Shown: positions 36,757 through 46,181 of the stretch, in pieces
Layout: each line of letters starts with the position of its first letter
How positions within the stretch are numbered: the stretch's first letter is position 1
Assembly (NCBI RefSeq): GCF_030813355.1
Contig: NZ_JAUSUD010000001.1
Coordinates: 186,001-250,000, forward strand
Source: Metabacillus malikii
GTDB lineage: Bacteria > Bacillota > Bacilli > Bacillales > Bacillaceae
Reading direction: 5' to 3'
DNA length: 64,000 nt
Position numbers and translations under genes: made by a program
Notes under the pieces: model-generated
Told to the model about the DNA's origin: nothing
Seen by the model: only the letters and a program-made list of their open reading frames with translations
Databases searched by the model: none

Positions 36757-37780
36757 AGTAACTTTATTTTATATTTTTAGTATTACATTTGTTCTCATTA
36801 CGATTTTGCTTGGTCTATTTTATAGTAGTGTAAAAGTCCCTATAAATACGATCGTGCAGATCATATTCGATAAAACGTTTCATATCGGTGCGCTCGAACA
36901 TATTGCGAGAAACGAAGAGATGATTATTTGGAATATTCGCTTGCCTCGAGTTTTGTTAGCATTCTTTGTTGGGGCATCATTGGCATTAGCTGGTGCAGCC
37001 TTTCAAGGGTTGTTACGGAACCCTCTTGCAGACCCTTATGTAATCGGAGTATCTTCTGGTGCTTCGCTCGGGGCTGTTGTTGTGTTATTTTTTCAATTTA
37101 CACTTATCGGATTAGGGAGTTTTACACTCCCTATTTTGGCAATTGTTACTGGATTTGTGACGCTATTAATTGTTTTTGGATTAGTGAGATTAAGTAGTCG
37201 TAGTTTAGCGATTGAAACAATTTTATTAGCTGGAATCATTGTGAGCTCATTTTTTAGTGCAATCGTATCTCTGATCATTTCTTTGAGTGACCGTGAATCG
37301 ATGACACAAATTATTTATTGGTTATATGGAAGTGTCGGAATGCGGGGATGGAGCCACGTTCAACTTATCATTCCGTTTATGCTAGCAGGCTCACTTATCC
37401 TTATCTACCATCATCGTGAGCTAAATGCGCTAGCGCTTGGTGAGGATACGGCCGACCATATAGGAGTGAACGTGAAAAGGAAGAAGGCTTTTATTTTGAT
37501 CGGTGCATCACTATTAACGGGTTCAGCAGTTGCAGTGTCCGGCTCAATCGGATTTGTTGGACTTGTTATTCCGCATTTAGTTCGGCTTATTGTAGGTCCA
37601 AGCCATCGTCATGTTTTACCTTTGTCGCTATTAGTTGGGGGAGCGTTTCTCATCTTAGCTGACTTAGTTTCAAGAAGCATTATTGCACCGAAAGAGTTAC
37701 CGATTGGTGTTGTGACAGCATTGATTGGTGCACCTGTTTTTGCGATTCTACTAATAAGAGAAAAGCGGGGGCGGAGGTGA
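36719..37780 (+). CDS. btuC: Cobalamin ABC transporter permease
   Basis: FecCD/BtuC-family permease of about 353 residues with roughly 10 helices. Typical parts are WNIRLPRVLLAFFVGASLALAGAAFQ (by region), NPLADPYVIGVSSGASLGAV and GSIGFVGLVIPHLVRLIVGPSHR. The likely start is TTG 36719, 10 bases after GAAGGAG, overlapping btuF by 38 bases. An upstream TTG at 36701 is less well placed. Translational coupling with btuF is expected. Confidence 0.9.
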   Translation: MPSLSIRKFLTNKVTLFYIFSITFVLITILLGLFYSSVKVPINTIVQIIFDKTFHIGALEHIARNEEMIIWNIRLPRVLLAFFVGASLALAGAAFQGLLRNPLADPYVIGVSSGASLGAVVVLFFQFTLIGLGSFTLPILAIVTGFVTLLIVFGLVRLSSRSLAIETILLAGIIVSSFFSAIVSLIISLSDRESMTQIIYWLYGSVGMRGWSHVQLIIPFMLAGSLILIYHHRELNALALGEDTADHIGVNVKRKKAFILIGASLLTGSAVAVSGSIGFVGLVIPHLVRLIVGPSHRHVLPLSLLVGGAFLILADLVSRSIIAPKELPIGVVTALIGAPVFAILLIREKRGRR

Positions 37781-39258
37781 TGAACATCATTGAAGTTACG
37801 AATTTAACAGGCGGCTATAATGTCCCGATATTGAAGGGATTACAGTTAGAAATACATAAAGGTGAATTTTTCGCTTTACTAGGGCAAAATGGAAGTGGGA
37901 AAACGACTTTATTTAAGCTGATTACTGGGCAGCTACCAGTAACAGAAGGGGAAATATGGATTAGTAATAAAAATCTCTTTGAGATGACGAAGCTTGAAAA
38001 GGCGAAAAAAATGGCAGTCTTAACCCAAGAGATTGAAGTTTCCTTCGATTATACAGTGGAAGAAATTATTAGTTTAGGTAGATACCCTCATCAAACTGGT
38101 TTTATAAAGCAGCTTTCTAAAAGGGACCGGCAAGTGATTGAATCGGCTATGCAACTGACAGATACATGCCAATTCCGTTCGAAAACATTTAGAGTGTTAA
38201 GTGGTGGGGAGAAGCAAAGAGTGCTACTAGCAAAAGCTTTAGCACAAGAGCCTGAAATTTTATTATTAGATGAGCCAACGAACCATCTTGATTTAAAACA
38301 CACCCTTCAATTACTTGACCTATTAAAAGCTCGACAATATGAAACGGGTTTAACAATCTTTGCAATTCTTCATGATGTTAATGTTGCCTCACTATATGCA
38401 GACCGAATTGGCCTGTTGCAAGATGGGAAGTTACTACAAGTCGGGGATGCAACGATATTAAAGGATAGTAATATCCTACAAGAAGTTTTTGACATTGAGC
38501 TTAAGCAACAATCACATCCGACAATTGCAAAGCCACAGCTGCTTTTGACTCCTAATCTTACTCAGGAAATGCCTAAGGAGTCATTTGACAATTCTTATCA
38601 AATGACGAAAACAGAAGAATATATTCATGTTCATTTTAATAAGCCGTTAAGAACAATTTCAAATAGTGTCATTGGTGAAGGGTTAAATTGGTCAAAACAT
38701 TTTGTCAATGTACGTGTTGATAAGCAATATAACAGCGCAACACCTGTAGAAGACCTTACAAATCTGCTTTCAAGCAACGCTATACCAACTAAACATACTT
38801 GTGGTTTAATGACAGCTGTCAATTTAGAAGATGCTGTGATGTTGTCATATAACGATTTAGGAATACCAATTTTCGTTGTTGTTACGGCTGGAACAGGTAA
38901 TGCTGTTGATATTACTGCACAAATTGATACTGAAGAGAACCGTACTATCGGGACGATAAATACAATGCTATTTATTGATGCACACTTAACGGATGGGGCG
39001 CTCATTAATGCCATGATGTCTGTTACTGAAGCAAAAGTAAAGGTGCTCAATGAGCTGCAAATTATTGACCCTGTCACTAAAACTATTGCAACCGGTACTT
39101 CAACAGATGCAATTATCATTGGCGTTACGCAGCGTGGTGAAGCTAAACTTTATGCTGGGTCGGGGACAACGATCGGTAAAAGCATTGGCCAAGCTGTGTA
39201 TCAGGCAACTTTTAAATCACTTGAAAACTACTTGCTGAGGCTAAACGAAAAGGCATAG
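37780..39258 (+). CDS. btuD-cbiZ: Corrinoid ABC ATPase fused to adenosylcobinamide amidohydrolase (BtuD::CbiZ)
   Basis: Two enzymes in one chain of about 492 residues. Residues 1-250 form an ABC ATPase with Walker A GQNGSGKTT, signature LSGGEKQRVLLAKAL and Walker B LLLDEPTNHLD. After a linker, residues about 280-490 match CbiZ: KHTCGLMTAVNLEDA, VVTAGTGNAVD, TGTSTDAIIIG. CbiZ removes the aminopropanol arm of adenosylcobinamide to give adenosylcobyric acid, so imported corrinoids can be rebuilt. The ATG shares its A with the btuC stop. Fusing import to remodelling is notable. Confidence 0.93.
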   Translation: MNIIEVTNLTGGYNVPILKGLQLEIHKGEFFALLGQNGSGKTTLFKLITGQLPVTEGEIWISNKNLFEMTKLEKAKKMAVLTQEIEVSFDYTVEEIISLGRYPHQTGFIKQLSKRDRQVIESAMQLTDTCQFRSKTFRVLSGGEKQRVLLAKALAQEPEILLLDEPTNHLDLKHTLQLLDLLKARQYETGLTIFAILHDVNVASLYADRIGLLQDGKLLQVGDATILKDSNILQEVFDIELKQQSHPTIAKPQLLLTPNLTQEMPKESFDNSYQMTKTEEYIHVHFNKPLRTISNSVIGEGLNWSKHFVNVRVDKQYNSATPVEDLTNLLSSNAIPTKHTCGLMTAVNLEDAVMLSYNDLGIPIFVVVTAGTGNAVDITAQIDTEENRTIGTINTMLFIDAHLTDGALINAMMSVTEAKVKVLNELQIIDPVTKTIATGTSTDAIIIGVTQRGEAKLYAGSGTTIGKSIGQAVYQATFKSLENYLLRLNEKA

Positions 39259-39273
39259 GGAGAGTGCTAAACG

Positions 39274-40653
39274 ATGACAGATAGAAGAATTGTCATAGCC
39301 GGTACTGGCAGCGGTGTTGGAAAAACAACTGTCACACTAGGCTTAATGGCAGCATTAATAAAAAAGGGGCTCATTGTACAAGGCTTTAAATGTGGTCCAG
39401 ACTATATTGACCCTTCTTATCATACAGCTGTAACAAAACGTGTGTCACGGAACCTTGATAGTTGGATGCTATCAGATGAGCGGGTATTAGATATCTTAAG
39501 CCATGGACAAAAGGGTGCTGATATTTCTATTATAGAAGGTGTGATGGGATTTTTCGATGGCAAGCAACCTTTAAGTAATGAAGGTAGTACGGCAGAGATT
39601 AGTATGTTAACAAAAAGTCCCGTTTTACTTGTTGTCAATTGTGAAAGTATGGCCCGAAGTGCAGCAGCGATTGTGAAAGGCTTTCAGTTATTTGCTGAAG
39701 ATGTGAATCTAGTAGCTGTAATTGCTAATAAGGTCGGTAGTGAGGGTCACTATCAGCTTGTCAAAGCGGCAATAGAACAAGAGTGTAACATACCGGTTAT
39801 CGGTTATTTAAAGCGGGAGCTAGATATTGAAATACCTGAACGACATTTAGGACTTATCCCATCTATCGAAAGAGGAGAGCTAGATTCATTTTTTACCAAC
39901 CTTGGAGAAAACGTACTAGAGACGATTGATGTAGAAAGATTATTAGATTTAGCAGAAACTGAGGAAATTTTACTACCTTCTACTTCTCTATTTGGTACTC
40001 AAACGGATAGAAAGGTAAAAATTGCTGTTGCTAAAGATGCAGCCTTCAATTTCTATTATCCTGAGAACCTTGAACTTCTCGAGCATTTTGGGGCAGAGCT
40101 CTATTACTTTTCACCTTTAGCAAATGAGGAGTTGCCAAATGATGTTGATGGTTTATATTTAGGAGGCGGATTTCCAGAAGAATTCGCTCGAATACTTGAA
40201 AAAAATAGCGGTGTGAGGCTTTCGATTAAACGTGCTATCCAATCGGGTCTTCCAACCATTGCTGAGTGTGGCGGCTTTATGTATTTAACGAATTCAATTA
40301 AAACATCAAACTCCGAAACATATCAAATGGTTGGGGTCATTCCTGGAGACGTTCACATGCAAACAAGGTTAGCCGCATTAGGTTATCGAGAAGTAAAAGG
40401 AAACCATGAACATTTTTTGTTAAAAGGACAAGTTGCAAGAGGTCATGAGTTTCATTATTCAACATTTCACACGATTGAAAAAGAGATACCATATGCTTTT
40501 GAAACAACAGGGATGAGGGGAACTCAATTGGAAGGTTATGCGACTGAAAACCTTATCGCTGGTTACACACATCTGCATTTTGGCTCATGTCCTAAGATAG
40601 CTGAAAATTGGGTTAAAAGATGTCTAGAATACAAGAATTCTATTAAAGGATAA
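39274..40653 (+). CDS. cbiA: Cobyrinate a,c-diamide synthase
   Basis: Glutamine-dependent amidotransferase of 459 residues. The N-terminal ATPase domain has GTGSGVGKTT (about 8-17) and FKCGPDYIDPSYH. The C-terminal class I glutaminase-like domain has AECGGFMYLTNS with the catalytic Cys near 331. It amidates side chains a and c of cobyrinate. It lies 15 bases after btuD-cbiZ. Its presence means the cell can use incompletely amidated precursors. Confidence 0.93.
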   Translation: MTDRRIVIAGTGSGVGKTTVTLGLMAALIKKGLIVQGFKCGPDYIDPSYHTAVTKRVSRNLDSWMLSDERVLDILSHGQKGADISIIEGVMGFFDGKQPLSNEGSTAEISMLTKSPVLLVVNCESMARSAAAIVKGFQLFAEDVNLVAVIANKVGSEGHYQLVKAAIEQECNIPVIGYLKRELDIEIPERHLGLIPSIERGELDSFFTNLGENVLETIDVERLLDLAETEEILLPSTSLFGTQTDRKVKIAVAKDAAFNFYYPENLELLEHFGAELYYFSPLANEELPNDVDGLYLGGGFPEEFARILEKNSGVRLSIKRAIQSGLPTIAECGGFMYLTNSIKTSNSETYQMVGVIPGDVHMQTRLAALGYREVKGNHEHFLLKGQVARGHEFHYSTFHTIEKEIPYAFETTGMRGTQLEGYATENLIAGYTHLHFGSCPKIAENWVKRCLEYKNSIKG

Positions 40654-40723
40654 GTCAAGTTTTCCAGGTAGTTTTATGAGCAATTCTATGCATTTTTTTA
40701 TAAAAAATGAAAGAGGGAATATG

Positions 40724-41770
40724 ATGAACATAAATCTTGATACGATACCAAAAGTAAATGAAGAAACCGGCACTTTAGTAAGTGATTATATTAATACATT
40801 AACAAAACCGATTGGAAGCTTAGGACGTTTAGAGAAACTTGCAATTGAGCTTGCGAAAATAAAAGGTGAACAATTCCCGTCAGTTACCCCGCCTGGAGTA
40901 TTAGTTTTCGCAGCCGATCACGGGATTACTGATGAAGGCGTTTCAGCATATCCAAAGGATGTGACTGAGCAAATGGTTCGTAACTTTTTACAAGGTGGAG
41001 CTGCTATCAATGTATTTAGTAGAGAGATTGGTGCCTTTCTTGAGATTGTAGATATTGGTGTTGCGAAAGATATAGACGATGAACAGCTTATTAATAAAAA
41101 GGTACGTTATGGTACTGCGAATTTCTTTCGTGAAGATGCAATGACTCGGGAAGAAGCAGAGAAAGCGATTGAGATAGGCTATGAACAAGGTTTAAACCTT
41201 ATTGATAAAGGCGCACAATGTCTCATCCTTGGGGAAATGGGAATTGGGAACACTTCAGCTAGCAGTGCCATACTTGCGGTGTTAAGTGGTCAGGATGTAA
41301 GCGATTTGGTTGGAATCGGAACAGGACTAACTTCTGAAGGATTAGCTCGTAAAGCTGAAATCATTAAGGAATCAATTAACCGGAGAAATCCTAATCGAGA
41401 CGATGCACTTGATTGTTTAGCGAAGCTAGGTGGATTAGAAATTGCCGGGATGACTGGAGCGATGCTTGCTGGAGCTAGTAGACAAGTACCAATTCTTGTT
41501 GATGGATTTATTTGTACAGTATCAGCATTGCTAGCAAGTAAACTTTCAAGTAATGCGAATGATTACATGTTTGTTATGCATCAATCAGCTGAACCAGGAC
41601 ATAAAGCAGCGATTTCCTTATTAGGTAAAGAACCGATTTTAGATTTGAACCTGAGACTAGGAGAAGGAACCGGGGCAGCACTGGGCTTCCCAATTATGAA
41701 AGCAGCGACATTGATGCTTAAAGAAATGGCAACATTTGAATCTGCAGGTGTTTCAACAAAGGGTGAATAA
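40724..41770 (+). CDS. cobT: Nicotinate-nucleotide-dimethylbenzimidazole phosphoribosyltransferase
   Basis: Protein of about 348 residues. ATG 40724 is chosen because AGAGGG lies 6 bases upstream; an adjacent ATG (40721) and a further upstream frame are weaker. Motifs are TKPIGSLGRLE, FAADHGITDEGVSAYP, GEMGIGNTSASSA and the catalytic Glu in LRLGEGTGAAL. It activates the lower-ligand base to its riboside phosphate. Confidence 0.94.
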   Translation: MNINLDTIPKVNEETGTLVSDYINTLTKPIGSLGRLEKLAIELAKIKGEQFPSVTPPGVLVFAADHGITDEGVSAYPKDVTEQMVRNFLQGGAAINVFSREIGAFLEIVDIGVAKDIDDEQLINKKVRYGTANFFREDAMTREEAEKAIEIGYEQGLNLIDKGAQCLILGEMGIGNTSASSAILAVLSGQDVSDLVGIGTGLTSEGLARKAEIIKESINRRNPNRDDALDCLAKLGGLEIAGMTGAMLAGASRQVPILVDGFICTVSALLASKLSSNANDYMFVMHQSAEPGHKAAISLLGKEPILDLNLRLGEGTGAALGFPIMKAATLMLKEMATFESAGVSTKGE

Positions 41771-41809
41771 TTCAATTAATAGTTACTAATCGTAAGCGAG
41801 GATGATAAG

Positions 41810-42358
41810 ATGGATAACGTAAATAAGAAGCGGGGATTAACACTAGTCTATACAGGTGATGGAAAAGGGAAGACAACATCAGCATTAGGATTAACGGTTC
41901 GTGCCGTTGGGCGTGGTCTAAATGTGAAGATTTTACAATTTATTAAATCACCACAACGTTCTTATGGTGAACAAATTGCTTTAGAAAAGCTAGGTGTTGA
42001 AATTGAGCAGCTTGGAATTGGTTTCACATGGACGAAAACACCTGAAGAGCATCGAGAAGCATTAAGAATTGCGTGGCCAAAGGCAAAAGAAGCAGTCATG
42101 AGTGGGAATTACGATGTCGTTGTGTTAGATGAGCTTAACAATGCGTTAGCAATTGAAACATTTCCGATTGATGATGTCCTGCCATTGGCTGAAGTAATTG
42201 AGATGATGAAAAATAAGCCTTCACATGTTCACCTTGTGATAACTGGTAGGAGTGCTAAGGATGAAGTAAAGGAAATTGCTGATTTAGTTTCAGTTATTGA
42301 TGCAGAAAAACACTATTACGATGAAGGCATTCCAGCTGTAAAAGGTATTGAATTTTAA
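41810..42358 (+). CDS. cobO: Corrinoid adenosyltransferase, CobO/BtuR type
   Basis: Protein of 182 residues with P-loop GDGKGKTTSALG near 18-29 (the unusual short CobA-type loop), FIKSPQRSYGEQ, and VVLDELNNAL. It transfers adenosyl from ATP to cob(I)yrinate or cobinamide to give the coenzyme form. AGGATGATAAG lies before the ATG. Confidence 0.93.
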   Translation: MDNVNKKRGLTLVYTGDGKGKTTSALGLTVRAVGRGLNVKILQFIKSPQRSYGEQIALEKLGVEIEQLGIGFTWTKTPEEHREALRIAWPKAKEAVMSGNYDVVVLDELNNALAIETFPIDDVLPLAEVIEMMKNKPSHVHLVITGRSAKDEVKEIADLVSVIDAEKHYYDEGIPAVKGIEF

Positions 42359-42389
42359 TTTTATCATCCAAATAAAGAGGAGAAACGAA

Positions 42390-43895
42390 ATGAACAAGGC
42401 TGTGCCATTAATGATTCAAGGTACACATTCAGATGCAGGTAAAAGTGCAATTGTAACAGCTTTTTGTAGAATATTTGTTCAACAAGGCTATAAAACGGCG
42501 CCTTTTAAATCACAAAATATGGCGTTGAATTCATACATAACAATAGACGGCAAGGAAATTGGCAGAGCGCAAGGAGTACAAGCAGAGGCTGCTAACATCA
42601 TTGCGACAACAGATATGAATCCGATTTTGATTAAGCCAAGTGGGATTGATAAGTCACAAATTGTTGTTAACGGGAAGCCATATAAAAACATGGAAGCTGG
42701 CGAATATCGACAGGATTACTTTGAAACAGGACTGCAAATTATTCGTGAGGCGTATGAACGATTAGCTTCGTCATATGAACGGATTGTTATTGAAGGAGCA
42801 GGCAGTCCTGCTGAAATTAATTTAAATGACCGTGAGCTTGTTAATATGAGGGTTGCCAAAATCGCTGACGCACCTGTCATCTTAGTAGGTGATATTGAAA
42901 AAGGAGGCGTCTTCGCTAGTTTAGTAGGTACTCTTCAATTACTCGAACAAAGTGATCGTAAACGGATTATTGGTGTCGTGATTAATAAGTTTAGAGGCGA
43001 TGTTGAATTGCTTCGACCTGGGCTTGATTGGTTTGAGCAGTATACGGATATCCCCGTGCTAGGTGTGATTCCTTATATTGATGATTTATTTATTGAAGCA
43101 GAGGATTCTGTTGTTTTAAATAAATACACAACAAAGCAAAATTGGAGCAAGGAGCTTGATATAGCAGTTATCCGCCATCCATTCATTTCTAATTTTACCG
43201 ATCTTGACCCGCTTATGGATGAACAAGACTGTCATGTTCGATTTGTTCAACATGCCGAAGAGCTTGGACACCCGGATTTACTTATCCTCCCTGGGAGTAA
43301 AAATACACTTGCGGACATGAAAAATCTCCATAAAAAAGGGCTCACACAGGCAATTTTAGACCTTGCTGCAAACAAAACCGTCATCATTGGAATATGTGGC
43401 GGCTATCAAATGCTCGGGAAGATGATTACAGACCCGTATCAGGTAGAATCTTCATTGTCTGAAATTGAAGGGTTAAATCTTCTGCCAATGATAACGGAAA
43501 TTACACAGGAAAAGACAACAATAAACTCCGAAGGAATAGCTACTTACCTTGAACAGCAATACGATGTAAAAGGATATGAAATTCATATGGGAGAAACTAA
43601 TTTCTATGCGAAATATCGACCGTTTATCAAACTTGTAAATAGTAGTGACGGGGCAATGACAGAAGATGGACAAGTGATTGGCACTTATTTTCATGGACTA
43701 TTTCATAATGATGACTTTCGGATAGCACTACTAAATCAGCTAAGAATTCGGAAGGGCTTAGAACCGCTGCATGAACGTCAGTCGTTCTCTCAGAAAAAAG
43801 AAGCAGGGTTTGAACTTTTAGCGAAGGTCGTCAAAGAGAACGTTCAGTTTGACCGGATTGAAACGCTAATGGAAGAGTTTCAACAACGTGATTGA
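42390..43895 (+). CDS. cobQ: Cobyric acid synthase
   Basis: Protein of 501 residues from ATG 42390 (AAGAGGAG upstream). The N-terminal ATPase has GTHSDAGKSAIVTAFCR and FKSQNMALNSYIT. The C-terminal glutaminase has GICGGYQMLG with the nucleophile Cys, and the His of GTYFHGLFHND. It amidates side chains b, d, e and g of adenosylcobyrinate diamide. It is also called CbiP. Confidence 0.94.
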   Translation: MNKAVPLMIQGTHSDAGKSAIVTAFCRIFVQQGYKTAPFKSQNMALNSYITIDGKEIGRAQGVQAEAANIIATTDMNPILIKPSGIDKSQIVVNGKPYKNMEAGEYRQDYFETGLQIIREAYERLASSYERIVIEGAGSPAEINLNDRELVNMRVAKIADAPVILVGDIEKGGVFASLVGTLQLLEQSDRKRIIGVVINKFRGDVELLRPGLDWFEQYTDIPVLGVIPYIDDLFIEAEDSVVLNKYTTKQNWSKELDIAVIRHPFISNFTDLDPLMDEQDCHVRFVQHAEELGHPDLLILPGSKNTLADMKNLHKKGLTQAILDLAANKTVIIGICGGYQMLGKMITDPYQVESSLSEIEGLNLLPMITEITQEKTTINSEGIATYLEQQYDVKGYEIHMGETNFYAKYRPFIKLVNSSDGAMTEDGQVIGTYFHGLFHNDDFRIALLNQLRIRKGLEPLHERQSFSQKKEAGFELLAKVVKENVQFDRIETLMEEFQQRD

Positions 43896-43901
43896 GAACA
43901 A

Positions 43902-44030
43902 AAGCGCAAGCGCCTTGATCAGCCCGACAAGCATAAGACGCTAAAGAATAGAAGACGTTCTTTGTCTTCAATTCTTTAGTGGCTTATGACCTCGAGGGGC
44001 TAGGCGTTGGAGCTGGATGTCGAAGCACTT
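43902..44030. repeat. Large palindromic Bacillus-type intergenic repeat
   Basis: GCGCAAGCGCC...GACAAGCATAAGACGCTAAAGAAT, a GAAGAC/GTCTTC tip, then ATTCTTTAG...CTTATGACCTCGAGGGGCTAGGCG form one long imperfect hairpin inside the operon. I recall near-identical sequences in many Bacillus intergenic regions. It may act as an mRNA stability or attenuation element between cobQ and cbiB. Confidence 0.8.
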
Positions 44031-44095
44031 ATCCACGTAGAAGCATTTTATAGTTTCTTAAACAATAAAAAAGACATAAAGAGGATACAACAACG

Positions 44096-45079
44096 ATGAT
44101 ATGGACGAGTGAATTATTACAACTATCAGCAACGACATTTTGTCTCATAATAATTGCCGCTATTTTTCTAGACCTGCTAATCGGAGACCCTATATGGTTG
44201 CCACATCCGGTAATCCAAATCGGCAAGCTTATCAAATATTTAGACAGGCGTTGGAATCGAGGAAACTGTCGTGTTTTAAAGGGGATTGGCTTAACAGTAA
44301 CAGTCGTAGTCAGCGTATTTGTTTTAACATGTATAGTCATTGTCGTTGCATTTATGCTCCATCCTTTATTAGCGGTTTTACTTCAAATCTACCTTATTTC
44401 AACGACAATTGCGGTAAAGGGACTAGCTTCAGCAGGTAAAAATGTATTAAAACCGTTAGAAGCAGGCAATCTTATTGAAGCGAGAAAGCAGTTGAGTATG
44501 GTAGTTGGCCGCGATACGGACAGTTTACCTGAATCAGAAATTGTTAGAGGTGCAGTTGAAACGGTTGCCGAAAATACAGTTGACGGGATTACTGCTCCTT
44601 TGTTTTGGGCCTTTATTGGTGGAGCACCTTTGGCAATGGCATACCGGGCAATTAACACATTAGATTCAATGGTCGGCTATAAAAATGACAAATATGAAAA
44701 GTTTGGCTGGGCTTCTGCACGCTTAGATGACATTGCAAACTGGATACCTGCACGATTGACTGCTGCTTGTATGTTTGTTGCATCATTGTTTATAAAAGGG
44801 TCAAAGAAGCAAAATGGTTGGAAAATTGTCCATCGTGATGCAAGGAAGCATCCAAGCCCGAATAGTGGCTGGTCAGAAGCACTCGTTGCCGGCTTGCTAG
44901 GTGTACAGCTTGGCGGTTTGAATTACTATCAAGGTTTAAAATCAGAAAGAGCGACGATGGGAGACCGAACGAGACCACTAAATCGAAATGATATAAGAAA
45001 GACGATTACATATATGCATGGTGGCTGGATTGTTTTTACAGCTGTCGGCATGTTGATTATGTTTACGATGGGCAAGTGA
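44096..45079 (+). CDS. cbiB: Adenosylcobinamide-phosphate synthase
   Basis: Membrane protein of 327 residues with 4-5 helices. Family marks are DLLIGDPIWLPHPVIQIGKLI (by region 22-42), ETVAENTVDGITAPLFWA, ANTLDSMVGYKNDKY-like INTLDSMVGYKN, and the basic SPNSGWSEA. It attaches aminopropanol phosphate to adenosylcobyric acid in the membrane. The gene stands after the palindromic repeat, 200 bases from cobQ. Confidence 0.93.
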   Translation: MIWTSELLQLSATTFCLIIIAAIFLDLLIGDPIWLPHPVIQIGKLIKYLDRRWNRGNCRVLKGIGLTVTVVVSVFVLTCIVIVVAFMLHPLLAVLLQIYLISTTIAVKGLASAGKNVLKPLEAGNLIEARKQLSMVVGRDTDSLPESEIVRGAVETVAENTVDGITAPLFWAFIGGAPLAMAYRAINTLDSMVGYKNDKYEKFGWASARLDDIANWIPARLTAACMFVASLFIKGSKKQNGWKIVHRDARKHPSPNSGWSEALVAGLLGVQLGGLNYYQGLKSERATMGDRTRPLNRNDIRKTITYMHGGWIVFTAVGMLIMFTMGK

Positions 45080-45095
45080 GACAGAGGTGAAAAAA

Positions 45096-46181
45096 ATGAA
45101 GTGGCCAAATCATGGCGGACAGCCGGAAACGATAAAAAAGTTACTACAAATTGAAAGTGAAAAAACGATGCTTGATTTTAGTGCAAACTTAAATCCGTTA
45201 GGACCACCTTCTTGGTTAAAGGAATCATTATTTGAAGAGTTTGAAACAGTGATACGTTATCCAGACCCTACTTATGAGAAGAGTACTTCTGCTATTGCAA
45301 CAAATGAAGAGATTAATGAAAATCAGGTGCTCGTAACAAATGGAGGCGCTGAGGCGATATTTTTAGCAGCGAAGAATTTTGAAGGTGGGAAAGCTCTCGT
45401 TGTTCAGCCAACCTTTCTCGAATATGAACGGGCATGCAGTCATTACAATATCGAAGTTGAAGATTACTTTTTAGACATGGAAGACGATTTTACACTATCA
45501 GGTCATAACTTAATTGAAAAACTACCCGATAAAGATGTCATTTTTATTTGCAGACCGAATAATCCAACGGGGACAGTTATTCCTGAGGAGATACTTAGAG
45601 ATATTGTTACTGCAGCGGAAAATACTGGGACATATGTTGTTGTCGATGAGGCTTTTGCTGATTTTTTACCAGCTTCAATACCTCCGCTAACAAACTGGCT
45701 GGCTAGCTTTGACCATCTTATTTTATTGCGCTCTTTAACAAAGATGTACACGATACCTGGGTTGAGATTCGGTTATTTAATGGCGAGTCCGACAATTATT
45801 AGTAAGCTTAAAGGTGTGCAAATACCATGGAGTATTAACGCGCTAGCTGATAGTATTGTGCCAAAACTTCTTAATGACAAAGCGTTTCTCGAAAAAACGA
45901 AGGTGTGGCTTGCAGACGAATCAGAATTTGTTTTAAGGCGACTGAACGAAATGGATCTTGAATTAACTGATACGAAGACGAACTTCTATCTATTAAGAGA
46001 TAAGAAAGCACCGAATCAAACGGAGCAACTATTCCGTTTCCTCTTACAACAAGGTATTGTGACAAGACATACTCATAACTTTAAAGGTTTGAATGGCGAT
46101 TTTTTACGAATCGCTATTAGGTCAAGAGCTGAAAATGAACGTTTAATTGAAGCTTTTCAGAAATGGAGACAGCTAGAATGA
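45096..46181 (+). CDS. cobD: Threonine-phosphate decarboxylase
   Basis: PLP enzyme of about 361 residues from ATG 45096, which has AGAGGTG upstream. It resembles histidinol-phosphate aminotransferases: DFSANLNPLGPP, VTNGGAEAIFLAA, CRPNNPTGT, VVDEAFADF, and Lys in LLRSLTKMYTIPGLRFG. Position between cbiB and cobU makes it CobD, which supplies (R)-1-amino-2-propanol phosphate for CbiB. Confidence 0.9.
   Translation: MKWPNHGGQPETIKKLLQIESEKTMLDFSANLNPLGPPSWLKESLFEEFETVIRYPDPTYEKSTSAIATNEEINENQVLVTNGGAEAIFLAAKNFEGGKALVVQPTFLEYERACSHYNIEVEDYFLDMEDDFTLSGHNLIEKLPDKDVIFICRPNNPTGTVIPEEILRDIVTAAENTGTYVVVDEAFADFLPASIPPLTNWLASFDHLILLRSLTKMYTIPGLRFGYLMASPTIISKLKGVQIPWSINALADSIVPKLLNDKAFLEKTKVWLADESEFVLRRLNEMDLELTDTKTNFYLLRDKKAPNQTEQLFRFLLQQGIVTRHTHNFKGLNGDFLRIAIRSRAENERLIEAFQKWRQLE

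Noticed and set aside
38631-39119. 162-residue minus-strand frame within btuD-cbiZ
   Set aside because: It is a shadow of the CbiZ coding strand; its composition (Ser/Val/Ile-rich) reflects antisense codons.
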